Origin: Bryum argenteum
Lineage: Eukaryota; Streptophyta; Bryopsida; Bryales; Bryaceae
Length of the DNA: 64,000 nt
Assembly: GCA_037043015.1 (NCBI GenBank)
Contig: CM073323.1
Span: forward strand, 25,014,758-25,078,757
Direction of reading: 5' to 3'
Shown: piece by piece, positions 34,335-45,538 of the stretch
How positions within the stretch are numbered: the stretch's first letter is position 1
Layout: each line of letters opens with the position of its first letter
The notes under the pieces: generated by a model
Databases searched by the model: none
What the model was told of the DNA's origin: nothing
What the model saw: the letters and a program-made list of their open reading frames with translations, nothing else
Position numbers and translations under genes: made by a program

Positions 34335-34745
34335 GGTCATTTTTGCAATTTTGGGAGGTCAAAATTTACATTAAAATTTGATATCTTGGGATATGTCAAC
34401 CAGTTTCACAATCCAATCGATTTTCACAACTCTACAAAAAAACTCACCTCATGCGACTTGATCCGACCAATGGTGCCGGAGATCATGACACATCCAAGAC
34501 AAACAAAAACAAACTATTTGCCTTAAATAATAGACTAGTATGTCCCTGTGGAGTTGTCACTCATACAAATAATTCCAATATTTCTATGATCATAGATACT
34601 TGGAAATTCAATATCTCAAGATCTATCCGCCAGAATCTCAATCCAATAGATCCAACTCTATGAAAAAACCCGCTTTCAACGACACCTCCACCCGAGATCA
34701 CCCAAGATCATAATGTCACGTACAACACAAAACAAAACTATCTTG
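34335..34745 (+). repeat. Diverged tandem duplication, two units of about 200 bp
   Basis: 34370-34520 and 34590-34735 repeat the phrases AATTTGATATCTTGGGATAT / AATTCAATATCTCAAGATCT, CAATCCAAT..GAT, CAACTCTA..AAAAAAC, CCGGAGATCA / CCGAGATCAC and ACAAAACAAACTAT. Old direct duplication with no coding content. Confidence 0.55.
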
Positions 34746-35656
34746 CCTTATTAATAGACGTCACAAACCTGTTCTCGGAACCCTAATGCTGCACTAAAGT
34801 ACTGAAGGAACCAACAGTAACTAGCGAGATTGCAGTGAGGATCGAGTCCTTAAACCCTAAATGACATGTTTCCCGTCTCAAGCATTCGACGAAGTGCTGA
34901 CTTGACTGATGCTAAAGAGACACCATCATCATAAATTCCATACTTCACAAGCCTTGAATCGGTAATACTCTTTTCTGTATCAACAATGATATTTTCAATA
35001 CATTTGCCAAGCATGTCTTGTACTTGTAGACCAATTTGTAACTCGATCAACTTTACAATTATGATACATAACAATTTTATTCTACATCTCATATCAAATA
35101 CGTACTCAGGTTTGACTACGCACACATGTTGTGCATGGGAATATCTATATGTTTCTCATTTTATTGACAAGAAAAGTATTTACTCCCTGCAATCACCAAT
35201 TTTTATGAACAAGCATCCGGTCCTCAGAGTAGCGATACTCCCGTCTGGCTAGGCATCAGCTCCTGTGACACGGAACTCGGTGCAATCGCAGAGGAGTAAT
35301 TCTGCTGTAACTGGCTTTCTGTATCACACAGGACATAATTTAATAGCCTTGAAAGTGAACAAAACTCGATCGGTAAAGGATACACAAAACCCTAAATGTC
35401 AACAATCACTAGTCTTTCAAATAAAAACGCATTTGCCTACTGTTCTTTCAATTAGAAAGTTAACTGCAAACATGAAACTCAATTGAATAGTTAACTTAAC
35501 ATTGAGGTATCTTTTGTCTCTTCCAATTCTGGAAAGAAAACAAGCAGTTCACCATAATGCTCAAGGTACCGCTATGATAAGCAGTGAGAAAATTGTGTTG
35601 GAGCCCAGCCCAATCCTACATGTGTTTCGAAATGATCAAAGTGACAAAAAGAGTAA
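34746..35656. other. No gene recognised; 3' flank of the LEA2 gene
   Basis: An unrecognised 91-codon minus frame lies at 34850-35125. If the LEA2 transcript were spliced again at the GTGAGG after codon 241, later exons would fall here, but I could not identify one. Confidence 0.35.
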
Positions 35657-36493
35657 TCAAGAAGTTGATAGGTGAGGATCCTCACCATGAGATAAGAAAT
35701 CCAGGCCACAGTACTCCCTGATCACCAATTTCGTCCTGGGATCAACAACAACATCACACGAAACATCCACCTGCAAACAAAAAATAAACAACAAAACATT
35801 GCATCAGAAATTGCATCTAGAAGCTCTGCGCACCAAACCCTAATTCAAGGGCAAGCTTACATTGATGTAAGGCCGAATTGCCTGAAGATCCACATTCCCA
35901 TTAATCTTAATGCGCGTCGTCAACGGAACTTCGCCCCTAGCCACATCTGCAAGAAGCTCCGCGGCATTCTCTAGAATCTTGATAGCCTCGAGGTTAAGAA
36001 CCGCAGGCACAAGCTCGACTCTCCGGGCTAGAATATGGCCTCCTCGAAGCTTCGCATCACCAAGATAATCGCCACGATACCAAATCTCTACTTGCAAGTA
36101 ATCGTAGTAAATGCCGACGAAGTTAGGGTTCTCGATGCGGAGCACCACGTCGAGGCTTACGTTGAGGAATACCACGGGGAAAATGGATCGCGGTTCGTCT
36201 TTGGTGTCGAAGTTGATGTGGTTCACTTTCCAATGCTCAAGCCCGACCACTGGTTGCGATGGCCATAGCACGAACGCCGCGCCGGCTAAGCAGAGGCACG
36301 AGAGTAGAATCAAGACGGGGGCGATGATTGTCTGTACATAAACCACTTGACGCCGCTGCTGGGTGCGGTATAAAGGCAGCCGGTAGCCTGGGTCTGACGG
36401 CACCAAGTAGTATCGCGTTGTCACCTCCTCAACCACCACCGGATGCCCATGCCTCCCCGAATACTCTGGCTCTGGTTCCTCTACAAACCCCAT
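35657..36493 (-). CDS. LEA2 / NDR1-HIN1-like membrane protein, two exons, about 247 residues
   Basis: Exon 1 is 36493-35861 (211 codons, phase 0; donor GTAAGC) and exon 2 is 35770-35657 (acceptor TTTGCAG; stop TGA). Without splicing the frame would end six codons after the donor, whereas splicing continues with VDVSCDVVVDPRTK, the usual C-terminal strand of this family. Residues 1-50 are cytosolic-looking and polar; one transmembrane helix spans about 51-77; the rest is an LEA2 (WHy-type) beta-sandwich, with the typical IENPNFVGIYYDYL stretch. Family members sit in plasma membrane or ER and act in stress or defence responses; that is inference from the family. A second possible donor (CATG/GTGAGG) within exon 2 means the last few residues are uncertain. 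Confidence 0.85.
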
Positions 36494-38268
36494 GGCTCGT
36501 CGAACCCCTCAAATCGATCGGAGACGCTCCAATTTGGGTCTCGTGGCTCGCAAGCTATTAGCAAGAATGATGATTCATCGATCATGTAGGAGCGGGATCA
36601 GTTAAGAGAAGTGGTGACCACGCAACAAGAGGTGATCAGAAATTTGGAAGAGAGATGAACCGCTTGACCGACATGGGGGAAAAAAGCTGGCGTGAATTTC
36701 ATGGGTCCTGCAGGAAAATGGAATTGGTGTGCTGATTAAGGCGAAGCTAATGCTTATCAGAAAGCAGGGGGTTGTGCCCCGTTCGGACAAGACGTGCGTG
36801 TGAAGGAGGATTCATAATATCCTGATGCTCCACGTGGTGTGAACGCAAACACATTCAAAGGCTCGGAGGGGACATTATAACGTGTGGAGTTAACTAGCTC
36901 TTGAAGATTGTTGTACAAGTGCAAAGACGACGTATTTTTCATTTTAACTCTTAAAAGTCCCTTGGGGATAGTATGTACGCTGTCGTATAATTAGGATTTG
37001 ATACCAACAAGAAACTCTAAACTGGAATCGTAATAGCTCACTAGAACCGCATTAATTCAAATGTCAACTTCTTCTTTGAACTCAAACCCATTAAAGGTGT
37101 GCATTCACTCCAAATACAACCACAATACACCGTATTCTACTTGTCGCCACGGCACGCTCAGACCTTTAGGGGTTGATTGAGAATATTTGTGTATAAAGTA
37201 AATTCTAAGAGGAGGAGATTGTGAAAAAGCACATCAACGCAAGAAGGGTGGAGCTTGACAAAATGGTGTTTTTATTTGCAATTCTTGAGAAGAAAGTGAT
37301 TGCTATAAATAGAACAACAATATATATCATTTACTTACGGATAAGAATTCCTCATTATGTAGTTATTGTGAACTAGCAAGGGATTGCAAGAAAAAATTGA
37401 TAATCAAATTAAGTGAAGATCCGTGTAGCAATGGTTTACATTAAAAAAATCATGACATTTTGTCTTTGTTGAGAAACAATTGGTGATCATAGATGACATT
37501 TTGATGTAGATGGTGTGGTGGAGTATAATATGCAATGAAATGAAGATAATAATCCACAAACTTTGAGTCTACCATTGCAAGTGCAAATTGCAATTACGGA
37601 TAGTTGCTTAACCTCTTAAATTGTCTAAGGCCATATTCTGGTCGATTAGCATTTGTCTTTCTAAATTTAGTTTGTATGAAAATGAAATCTTTTACAAGCT
37701 CGAGAGATTTTCATGTCTTTCCAAAAGGGTTTTTCAAGCTTCAAAATTCCTCATACTTTAGAAGATATTTATAGTCAAAGTTTGAAAACACTATTCAAAA
37801 TCTACCCAAAACCGCAGTATATGCTCGTTTTCTCAAAATCGACTTAAAATCATTTAACGCACAAAAATTCACCAGAAATTGATATATTACTTCTTTTCAA
37901 TTTTTTCTTGTGAATGTAAATAAGGTCTAAAGGCATGATCTTATCGTTCGGATTTTTAATCTAGTTATTCCTCACATTCCATTTTTATTGTCAAAGCTTG
38001 GCCTTTGTAGTTGAATTTCAGCATACCTTGATGTGAATAATCAAACAATTCTTTAGGTTTTATAGGTTGCATGAGGGTGAAAATTGTATAGACGTGTTCC
38101 TAACTCACCTCGGAACACAAATTTAAAGAGCCACAAATCACATTCTAAACCAAAAAAGGTTTATTTGGCCCTCAAAAAACTAGTTACCCTTTTTACAATA
38201 AGGGGATTCTTTTTTCTCTCCAACTTTGAACATTACAATCTCACAATTGGTAAAAAAATTGAATGCAT

Positions 38269-38300
<32 letters not shown>

Positions 38301-38529
38301 TATACGAGTTAGGTACTAGGTCTTATGGTTACATACGTGAAAGTACGTCAAAATTTGGAAATTTTCACCTTGCATCAAAAGAAGGTATTTTTGGCAATCT
38401 TGGGACTTTTTGGTAGTTTTGGGGCTAGTCAACTTTAAGGGTTACAAAAAAGCCAAAATCAATGAAAGAAAGCTAACACACGTGTTTCTTCGAGTGGATT
38501 GCAGAAGTTCAGAGCAAGAAAGAACCAAG
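36494..38529. other. Promoter flank of the LEA2 gene, then AT-rich DNA without genes
   Basis: 36494-36960 is moderately GC-rich and likely holds the promoter and leader. From 37 kb on the sequence is AT-rich, with a TA-then-CA microsatellite at about 38268-38302. No exon-like segments were seen. Confidence 0.45.
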
Positions 38530-38632
38530 CTATCAAGTCCAAGTATCAACAACTTCTTCCCCACTCGCAAGAAAGAAGCAAACTATCAAGTCCAAGTATC
38601 AACAACTTATTCTCCACTCGCAAGAAACGGTG
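38530..38632 (+). repeat. 53-bp tandem repeat, two units, followed by CCATGG palindromes
   Basis: Units begin CTATCAAGTCCAAGTATCAA at 38530 and 38583 and differ by a few bases. Immediately after, 38636-38675 contains overlapping ACCATGGTAT palindromic phrases. Confidence 0.85.
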
Positions 38633-39265
38633 CACCCCATGGTATAATCAACACCATGGTATACTCCATGGTGTAAACAATCTAATGACAATCGTCTGGT
38701 TCCATCTAACATTGAATGTACTCTTGTAAAATGTTGAAGTGTCTGAAATTTTACTGTAAAGCTAATATAGTGTTAAAATTGTCATTTACTGATCTAACAC
38801 CAACTTCAAATGATAGAATTAGTGTTATGGTTGAAAATTAGTGTATCCAACACTAATCATCAAATTTTGTGTACCTTGTGGAGTGCCATGTGAGCGCCTA
38901 CTTACTTTAAATTCGATATTTTTCGAGACATGATTTGGAGTGCCACATGAGGTTTCCTTCATAAATGATGCCCGCAACGCATTACATATGACCATATACT
39001 GAGTACACCCTGGTATACTCACCATTTTGTGTGTACTGGACGATGTAAAACCTACTCCTTTGGGTCCATATTTCCACTAGTGATCCATCCTACTCATTCC
39101 AGCAGCCACAAAGACGGCAGCAAAAGCTACACAAACAACACATACATCTATATAAAACTCCCAATATTATTTCTTTATCGAATTTGAGTTGTTGACACCG
39201 TGCAGCTATGGCTGCTGTTCTAAACTAAGCACTCGACAGCCACATCAGTCATACGAACATATTAT

Positions 39266-39546
39266 GGTAGGCAGTCCTAAAAGCGCTCTGTACCCAAAAG
39301 CGATTTGTACCTCAGTTGTAGATTGTGAAAATACAGATGTACCTCATTTGTATATAACGCATTTGGGTCAAATCTTACTTAGCACTTTGGAATTTTGTAT
39401 AAAATTCACAAATGCGAATTACATGTTGCAAATTTTTGCAATCCTCCTGAAAACCTATTTCGAATGTGGTCATAATTTTATTTTGAATTTACTAGTGCTA
39501 AAAATAGGTTAGATCTCTTAAGGTGGCGCTTTTAGGACAGTCTACC
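39266..39546. mobile_element. MITE, 281 bp, ends GGTAGGCAGTCCTAAAAGCGC
   Basis: The left end GGTAGGCAGTCCTAAAAGCGC pairs with the right end GCGCTTTTAGGACAGTCTACC. Both sides carry TTAT (39262-39265 and 39547-39550), a possible 4-bp or shorter AT-rich target duplication. The internal phrase ACAGATGTACCTCA is shared with the nested element at 43673-43965, suggesting one broad family. Non-coding. Confidence 0.65.
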
Positions 39547-39550
39547 TTAT

Positions 39551-40788
39551 CTACATACTTCTCTGGGAAGCATAAAAAAATAGAATGCGAGAAATTTATT
39601 GTCGACATGTGGGTATTCATACTTTAAAATTGATGATTTCACTTGCATTGGACTTACACTTATTTTCCAATTACACCAAAAATACTCACACTTTTCTTAT
39701 TCCATCACTGATATTCATGCCATTTTTTTGGCGGAGTACCTTGCGTGATAAGTGCAATTTCGACTAGTTGTGAATAATGTGATGTTGAATTTATAGGGTT
39801 CCTAAGATGGTGCCCTAAATTCCTCATTGCTCGTACATGTCGAATCTAGCTTCAAAGCTATAATGTACATGTGAGGTAAGAAGCGGGAGGGAGCCATTTT
39901 TGGTCCCGCTTTGTTTTCGAGCAGTGTACCTTAGTCAAAGAAGAGTCATTTGGTCCTACTTCCAGAAACTTTCGAAAAGAAGGGTATGCATTTTTTCAAT
40001 CTTTGTGCAAATATTTTTGCTGAACTGACCGGTTTTTATTAACCTCTTCAGAGTCTGTGTAAATTATTAGAACTGTTTTTGATCCTAAAGATTGCAGAAA
40101 ATGCTTAAGATGATCAAATGCAACATCTGATAGAGCTGAATGTTTTCCACATAGTAATCGAATGTTGATGAACGTATTGTTCAACTATTAAAGCCTAAAT
40201 TCAAATCAAGTGGGAAGTCATCAACGAATTCGGTGTTTGTAGGTACCTATCTTTTGCGTTGTTACATATGGTATCATGGAATTGGCACAACTCGTTTTTC
40301 AAGTTATCCAAACCCAATTAACTCAAATAATAATACGCTTAAGTTATTATAATAAGCTTGGACTGAATTTCATTTCTCTAATGTGGAAAAAAAGAAAAAA
40401 GGAAAAAGAAAGAAAAACATAAGAAAACATTAGGAAGCTTTGTAAGTATCAATTATATCCTACGAAGTTGCTTTGATCCAAGGAAAATGGCAGGACCCAA
40501 AAGTATATCCACATTCTATTGCGTATTTGATATGCGGCGACTAGGTTGAAAAATGACTTTTCATTCTTGGCAAACTCAATTTTTGAATTTTGGGCTTCCT
40601 CAAATTTGCCATCTGACCATTTGAATCACAATATACTCCAGACCTCTACTGATGGCTAGTTTCAATATTTGACCAATCAATACCCGGGTAATATTCTGAT
40701 ATTCTTAGTTTAAAGTTTTATATTGGACCAATGAAGATTGAGAAGTCAGAACTTTCTTGTGCTTCAAAAGTCCCTGTGTCAATTTTGT
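39551..40788. other. No gene recognised; AT-rich
   Basis: Stop-rich sequence with one A/G-rich tract (about 40385-40430). No repeat ends or exons were identified. Confidence 0.45.
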
Positions 40789-41049
40789 TAATACAACATA
40801 TTCAAGGTTTTATGACTTTGAACGTAGTTATATTGTCCGGAGCAATTAAGAGAGTAAATGACTATTGGTAATCATCGTACACTCATATTTTGACGGTTCG
40901 TAGTCACATGTCATTAGTCAAAACATCTTATATGTGACCACAAATTATCATAACATGATTACAAGTAGTCATATTTTCTCGTTTACTCTTAGTCACTCCG
41001 ATCAATATGACTATGCCCATAGTCATGAAACCTTGAACCTGTTGTAATG
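40789..41049. mobile_element. Hairpin MITE family H, copy 1
   Basis: Ends read ACAACATATTCAAGGTTTTA and, reversed, ACAACAGGTTCAAGGTTTCA; the whole element is a long imperfect hairpin with ATTAAGAG..GTAAATGA and TCATTTACTCTTAAT-type phrases on the two arms. Copies 2 and 3 lie at 42655-42956 and about 43468-44049. One copy ends in CACTACAAGAG, like CACTA-type transposons, but target duplications are not clear. Confidence 0.65.
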
Positions 41050-41241
41050 TGTGTGATAAGGCAGAAGTACCTATTCTAACTACCTCTACCCTCATTTTTG
41101 CCACTTTGTGGGGTTAAAATCTAAGTTGTGCAAGGATGTTGTGAACCTAGTGATGCACTTAGATTTAGATATCCGTACTCGCGTGACGGATATCTCAAAT
41201 CTACTACCCCAACTACCTTACTAGATTCTTTGGTATCCTGA

Positions 41242-41472
41242 TTGACACCCTCGGATCGATGGTTGATATCCTCCGATCGCTAGTTGACATCCTCGGATCG
41301 ATGGTTGATATTTTCCGATCGCTAGTTGACATCCTCGGATCGCTGGTTGATATCCTCCGACCGCTAGTTGACATCCTCGGATCGCTGGCTGATATCCTCG
41401 GATCGCTGGTTGATATCCTCGGATCGCTGGTTGATATCCTCGGATCGCTGGTTGATATCCTCGGATCGCTGG
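41242..41472. repeat. Minisatellite, 11 units of 21 bp
   Basis: Units of exactly 21 bp such as TTGATATCCTCGGATCGCTGG. The first seven alternate between two subtypes (TTGACATCCTCGGATCG.TGG and TTGATATCCTCCGATCGCTAG), a 42-bp higher-order period; the last four are almost identical. Because 21 is divisible by three, frames on both strands stay open (plus LVDILGS, minus STSDPRI or QPAIRGY heptads). Nothing else suggests a gene. Confidence 0.95.
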
Positions 41473-42159
41473 TTGAAACAAATTTGTGGGACCCTAAACC
41501 AGACTCCGCTAGAACCCAAAAGTGCCAAAACCTCTCAATTTTGTCAAGGATCACATGTGAGATTCACGATCACGGTATGATTGCTGTCAGTAGCAACTTA
41601 CAGCTGTGCTTGTGATTCTAAGCAAAGGATCTGAATCTGCAATTGAATTTGCGACATTTGTAAAAGCCCCTTCTGACAAAGCAAAACATTAAACAAGTGA
41701 TGTTGGTCACAAATAGGGAGTTTCCTTCTTTTCGCTTCTTCATGTGTGCAGAATTTGATTGTAATTTCTTTGACAGATTCAATCGTTTCGTATGAAAGCT
41801 GTCAACCTAAAGCCGCGGTTCAACCGGAGACTCTAGATCAGTCCTTGTCACCTCCACCTCGTTATGTAATATTTTGTGCATGATTTAATCTCGTCGTTGT
41901 AGGTATTAGTGCTCTCCCCATGGTAATGGCTTTTTTGTGTGTTTGAAACGGCGAGGGGTTGACTCATTCATCGACTCTCTTGATTCAAGTAGCTGTGAAC
42001 TTGTTTCACAAATGAAAAAGTGTGATTTTTGACAAGACAGTATTCTTACCAAGAATGTCTCGTTTCACCAAACTTGGTCAAAAATCATGGTGGAATGAGT
42101 CATTTTCAGCGTGGTGGAAATACCACAAATCTCCCCTATTGTTAACATTACAGCAACGT

Positions 42160-42390
42160 CAACATGTTGAGCTTTGTCAATGTCTATAGCATCTAACTAT
42201 ACAACTTAAGCACGTTGAGCTTTGTCAATGTCTATAGCATCTAACTGTACGACTTACTTCTAAGTTGGATGTCCACCAATTTGTATTATCATAGTACTTA
42301 AATTTTGTACCTCACGACTTACTTCTAAATTGGAGTGCTTCAAGTGTCCACCAATTTGTATTATCATAGTACTTAAGTTTTGTACCTTGG
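42160..42390 (+). repeat. Two adjacent short direct duplications
   Basis: GTTGAGCTTTGTCAATGTCT and its continuation occur at 42166 and 42214 (period 48). Then ACGACTTACTTCTAA with CCACCAATTTGTATTATCAT occurs at about 42249-42305 and 42314-42375. Non-coding. Confidence 0.85.
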
Positions 42391-42654
42391 AACCTCCATC
42401 GTAGTTTGGGAAATTTTGTGCACAGTTGAAAATTTAGAATCTATATTCGGATCTTAAACTTTCTTTTGAGAGATGTGCTCCAAGAAAACTGCGCTCCCCA
42501 TTACAAGAAAGAATGTCCCCGAATGTAATTACAAAGCCTAACTTCTCCAGTTGCATCCAGAATTCAGATACTTCGCATAAAAAGATTCTGTAAATGTTGA
42601 CGTGTTAATTTTTGACCTCCAAGAAAGTATTCTTGATTTAAGGCTTCATGATGT

Positions 42655-42956
42655 CACCACAACATATTTAAGGTTTTATGACTATGAGTACAGTCACATT
42701 GTGTGGAGTGATCAAGAGAGTAAATGAGTGAAAATTAGACTAGTGGTAGTCATAATTTAATCATGTTTTAATGGTTCGTGATCACATGTTTTTACAAATA
42801 GTCATAACATGTGACAGGTATGTGATCACAAATTATCATAATATGACTGTAAGATGACTAAATACCAATAGTCATATATTCAGTCATTTTACTCTTAATC
42901 GCGCTGGGACAATATGACTGCGTCCATAGTCATAAAACCTTAAGTCTCTTGTAGTG
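42655..42956. mobile_element. Hairpin MITE family H, copy 2 (302 bp)
   Basis: Left end CACCACAACATATTTAAGG, right end in reverse CACTACAAGAGACTTAAGG, with the same arms as copy 1. The CACTACAA terminus is typical of CACTA/EnSpm elements and their MITEs. Confidence 0.65.
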
Positions 42957-43467
42957 TGAAGAATAATTCTTGAATTGAGTATATGTAGATACATGCTAAG
43001 CTTTAGTCTTAAAATTGTGCAATCTGCTGATAAGTTACTCATGCCAATACATATCTAAGAAAATATTAGGTCCTCACAAGGGAGATTGAGTAATTAGTCT
43101 ATGAGAAGGAACTTGAAATGTGATACGATGAACTTAGGCTTGGGTGTTTGCAATTAATGAGTGGTTGCTACCGTTACAAACCTCTATTCAAAGTGCATTG
43201 TGACAGACCTCTACAACCAAGTGTATTTTGACAAGATATATCAACCTAGAGGACCCCCACTCATGGGGCGTAATTGGAGGTACTAAGTGATCCATTTGCA
43301 GCTTGCGAAGTTTCGTACTTATGTTTGAGTGCCATAGTTACCCACAACCAAGCAATCGGAAGGCCAAGCTCGACAAAACTTCCATTAATCCACAAACAAA
43401 TCGATGATTGAAGAAGCCCAAGAATGCATCCGACAATGCAAAAGTCAATGATAGAAAAAGTTCTTAT

Positions 43468-44049
43468 TACTACAAAAACAAGGTTTCATGACTATGGGCA
43501 TAGTTATATTGTCCCAAAGCAATTAAGAGTAAATGACTCAAAATATGAGTATTCAAAGTCATCTTACATTTATATTTTGATAGTGTGTGGTCATATATCA
43601 CATGTTATTGACTGTTTGTAATGACATGTGACCACAAATTGTCAAAACATGGTTATAAAATGATTACCAATAAGGTAAAGGGACCCATTCCCGACCGGGG
43701 ACCCATAACCGATCAAGCCCAATTCCTAGATTTTGAAAGAACAGATGTACCTCAATTGTATATTTGAGAATGTGATCGACTTTAGGTTCCAAGCAACTTT
43801 TCACTTTAAACAATTATAACTATTTGAATAATGCAAATAAAATCACAAAACTTTTTGCATCAACAAGAACCTTATGTTTGCACACATGAAAAATTCTAAA
43901 AAAAATACATACCTTAATATCATATCAAGGCATCCTTAAGTGGTCGATTATAGGTGCCTCTACCTTAGTCATATTTTCAACCATTTACTCTTAATTGCTC
44001 CGAAAGATACGACTACACCCATAGTCATACAACCTTGAATATGTTGTGC
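43468..44049. mobile_element. Hairpin MITE family H, copy 3, split by a nested insertion
   Basis: Arms match copies 1 and 2 (start ACTACAAAAACAAGG, end CCTTGAATATGTTGT) but are separated by 293 extra bases at 43673-43965. Removing the insert and one TA restores the continuous arm seen in copy 2 (ACCAATAGTCATAT). Confidence 0.65.
43673..43965. mobile_element. MITE nested in family H copy 3, 293 bp, TA target duplication
   Basis: Ends AGGTAAAGGGACCC and, reversed, AGGTAGAGGCACC. It is flanked by TA at 43671-43672 and 43966-43967, and the empty site is known from sister copies, so the TA duplication is well supported and points to a Tc1/mariner-type mechanism. Shares the phrase ACAGATGTACCTCA with the element at 39266-39546. 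Confidence 0.7.
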
Positions 44050-44167
44050 GGAGAGTTGATTTGAGCGGGCACAAAAAACAACCTCCATGGCAAGGACATA
44101 CGATGACCCCCTTTCAGGGCTTAGGGAACACAAATCTTCCGTTGGCTGTAACTAGTTACAATTCACA

Positions 44168-44316
44168 TACTTTTGTGTTTTCATTAAAGTCACGTTTGGA
44201 GAGTAGCCTAAACTACGTTTTTGCCACGTTTTTCAAGAGCTACTTTTCAATAAAAATGTGCTGCAACGTAATTTAAGCCACTCCCCAAACGTGACTTTTG
44301 TGAAAACTCAAACGTA
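44168..44316. mobile_element. Inverted-repeat element (MITE-like), core about 149 bp
   Basis: The left arm with AAAGTCACGTTTGGAGAGTA pairs with the right arm whose reverse reads AAAGTCACGTTTGGGGAGTG. Weaker pairing continues outward to about 44150 and 44340. No target duplication assigned. Confidence 0.6.
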
Positions 44317-44340
44317 GCAAATGGGATCAAAGTCTAGTAA

Positions 44341-44910
44341 TGAAAACATAATTGCAGTAGAATGTTGCTTCTTTCGTTGCGCGCTGAAAGTGCATCTCTT
44401 CTAACGAATTCCGGGCATCTAACTTCCATATATTCACCAGAACTGTGCAGAAGAAAATGCCTTGGCCCTCATTGGACCTTTTTACTCCGGCCATGGTGAG
44501 TAAGCAAATAGTTGACTGTGAGGTGCTTCGGAAACAGCAATCCATTCACTCCTGGGAGCCTGTGTTAAATAATAAACAGTAAACCATGGCAAGTAGCAAT
44601 TTCAATTGACAGCGTGATGCAAAGTGGAAGCAACTCAAATCAAGTACAATCAAGATTCTTCTCCCCCTTTTTCTGCTTGGTGGAGAGCAAATGGATAACT
44701 TGATACAAGGTTTTCTGTTTCCCAAGGCATGCACTTTGTCTCCGCCGAAGACCAAAACCCATGTGCCGTGAACCCACCACGTTAGAATGAGTCTCACGCA
44801 GTAGAACCACCTGTAAGCGGCGGGCAGGCACCCTATAACCGCGCTTTTGTCTACTTCACTATCTCCCAAATTCGTACAAGATTGATTGAACATGGAGCAC
44901 TTTCATAAAA
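44341..44910. other. No gene recognised between two MITEs
   Basis: Moderate GC. A minus-strand frame of 115 codons (44893-44546) and a partly overlapping one of 63 codons have no recognisable motif. Possibly an old gene fragment. Confidence 0.35.
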
Positions 44911-44915
44911 AAGTA

Positions 44916-45536
44916 CTCCCTCTGTCCTCATAACCGTTGTTCAGGCAAAAACTATAGAGGTGGCACCTCCTCACTGGCCGAGGGAACTATGGTTATTTTT
45001 CATAACGTCGCCTTAGTTGGCGTTATGGTCTTCCACATTTTGCACCGTTGATCCAGGAGATCAACGGTCTTCTTTTGTTGTTTTGATAGAAGGAAGGGGG
45101 AGGGAATTTGTATATCCTGTTTTTTTTCACTGGCAATTAGTAAGGAATAAATGACTTTTTTCAATTTATTTTTTTGGGAGGACGACAATTGAGTTATTCT
45201 CAACTTTGTGCAATTTTTAAATTTTTTTTTTAAGAGTAAATGAATTTTTTTTTGGATTTTTGAACTTTTTTTTTAAAAATTTGCAGGAAGGGATAAATTA
45301 GTTTTCCTTAAAAGTCTTGAAGTGCGGTTATGCTAGGGAACTCAAAAGGAGCCCCTGATTATGGAAAATATCCAATGGGGCACCTCCCTCGCCGCTCCTG
45401 CGGCTGGGAAGGATGCCCCACTGGTTATTTTCCATAACCAATGGCTCCTTTTGAGTTACCTAGTACACAACGTCAGATCGATAGGTTCTCTCAAATCTCT
45501 CTTGGGGCAGGATTTGACATAATAGGACAGAGGGAG
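44916..45536. mobile_element. Stowaway-like element, 621 bp, TA target duplication
   Basis: Ends CTCCCTCTGTCCTCAT and, reversed, CTCCCTCTGTCCTATT, flanked by TA at 44914-44915 and 45537-45538; these termini are typical of Stowaway MITEs. The right subterminal phrase TAGGTTCTCTCAAATCT is shared with the smaller element at 46923-47024. The interior holds additional internal inverted repeats and no intact gene. Confidence 0.8.
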
Positions 45537-45538
45537 TA

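Noticed and set aside
41242-41472. CRISPR-like array
   Set aside because: The 21-bp units are contiguous with no unique spacers, and the DNA is eukaryotic; it is a minisatellite.
41213-41615. 113- and 118-codon repetitive proteins over the minisatellite
   Set aside because: Openness on several frames and both strands follows from the repeat length of 21 bp; no flanking coding signal.
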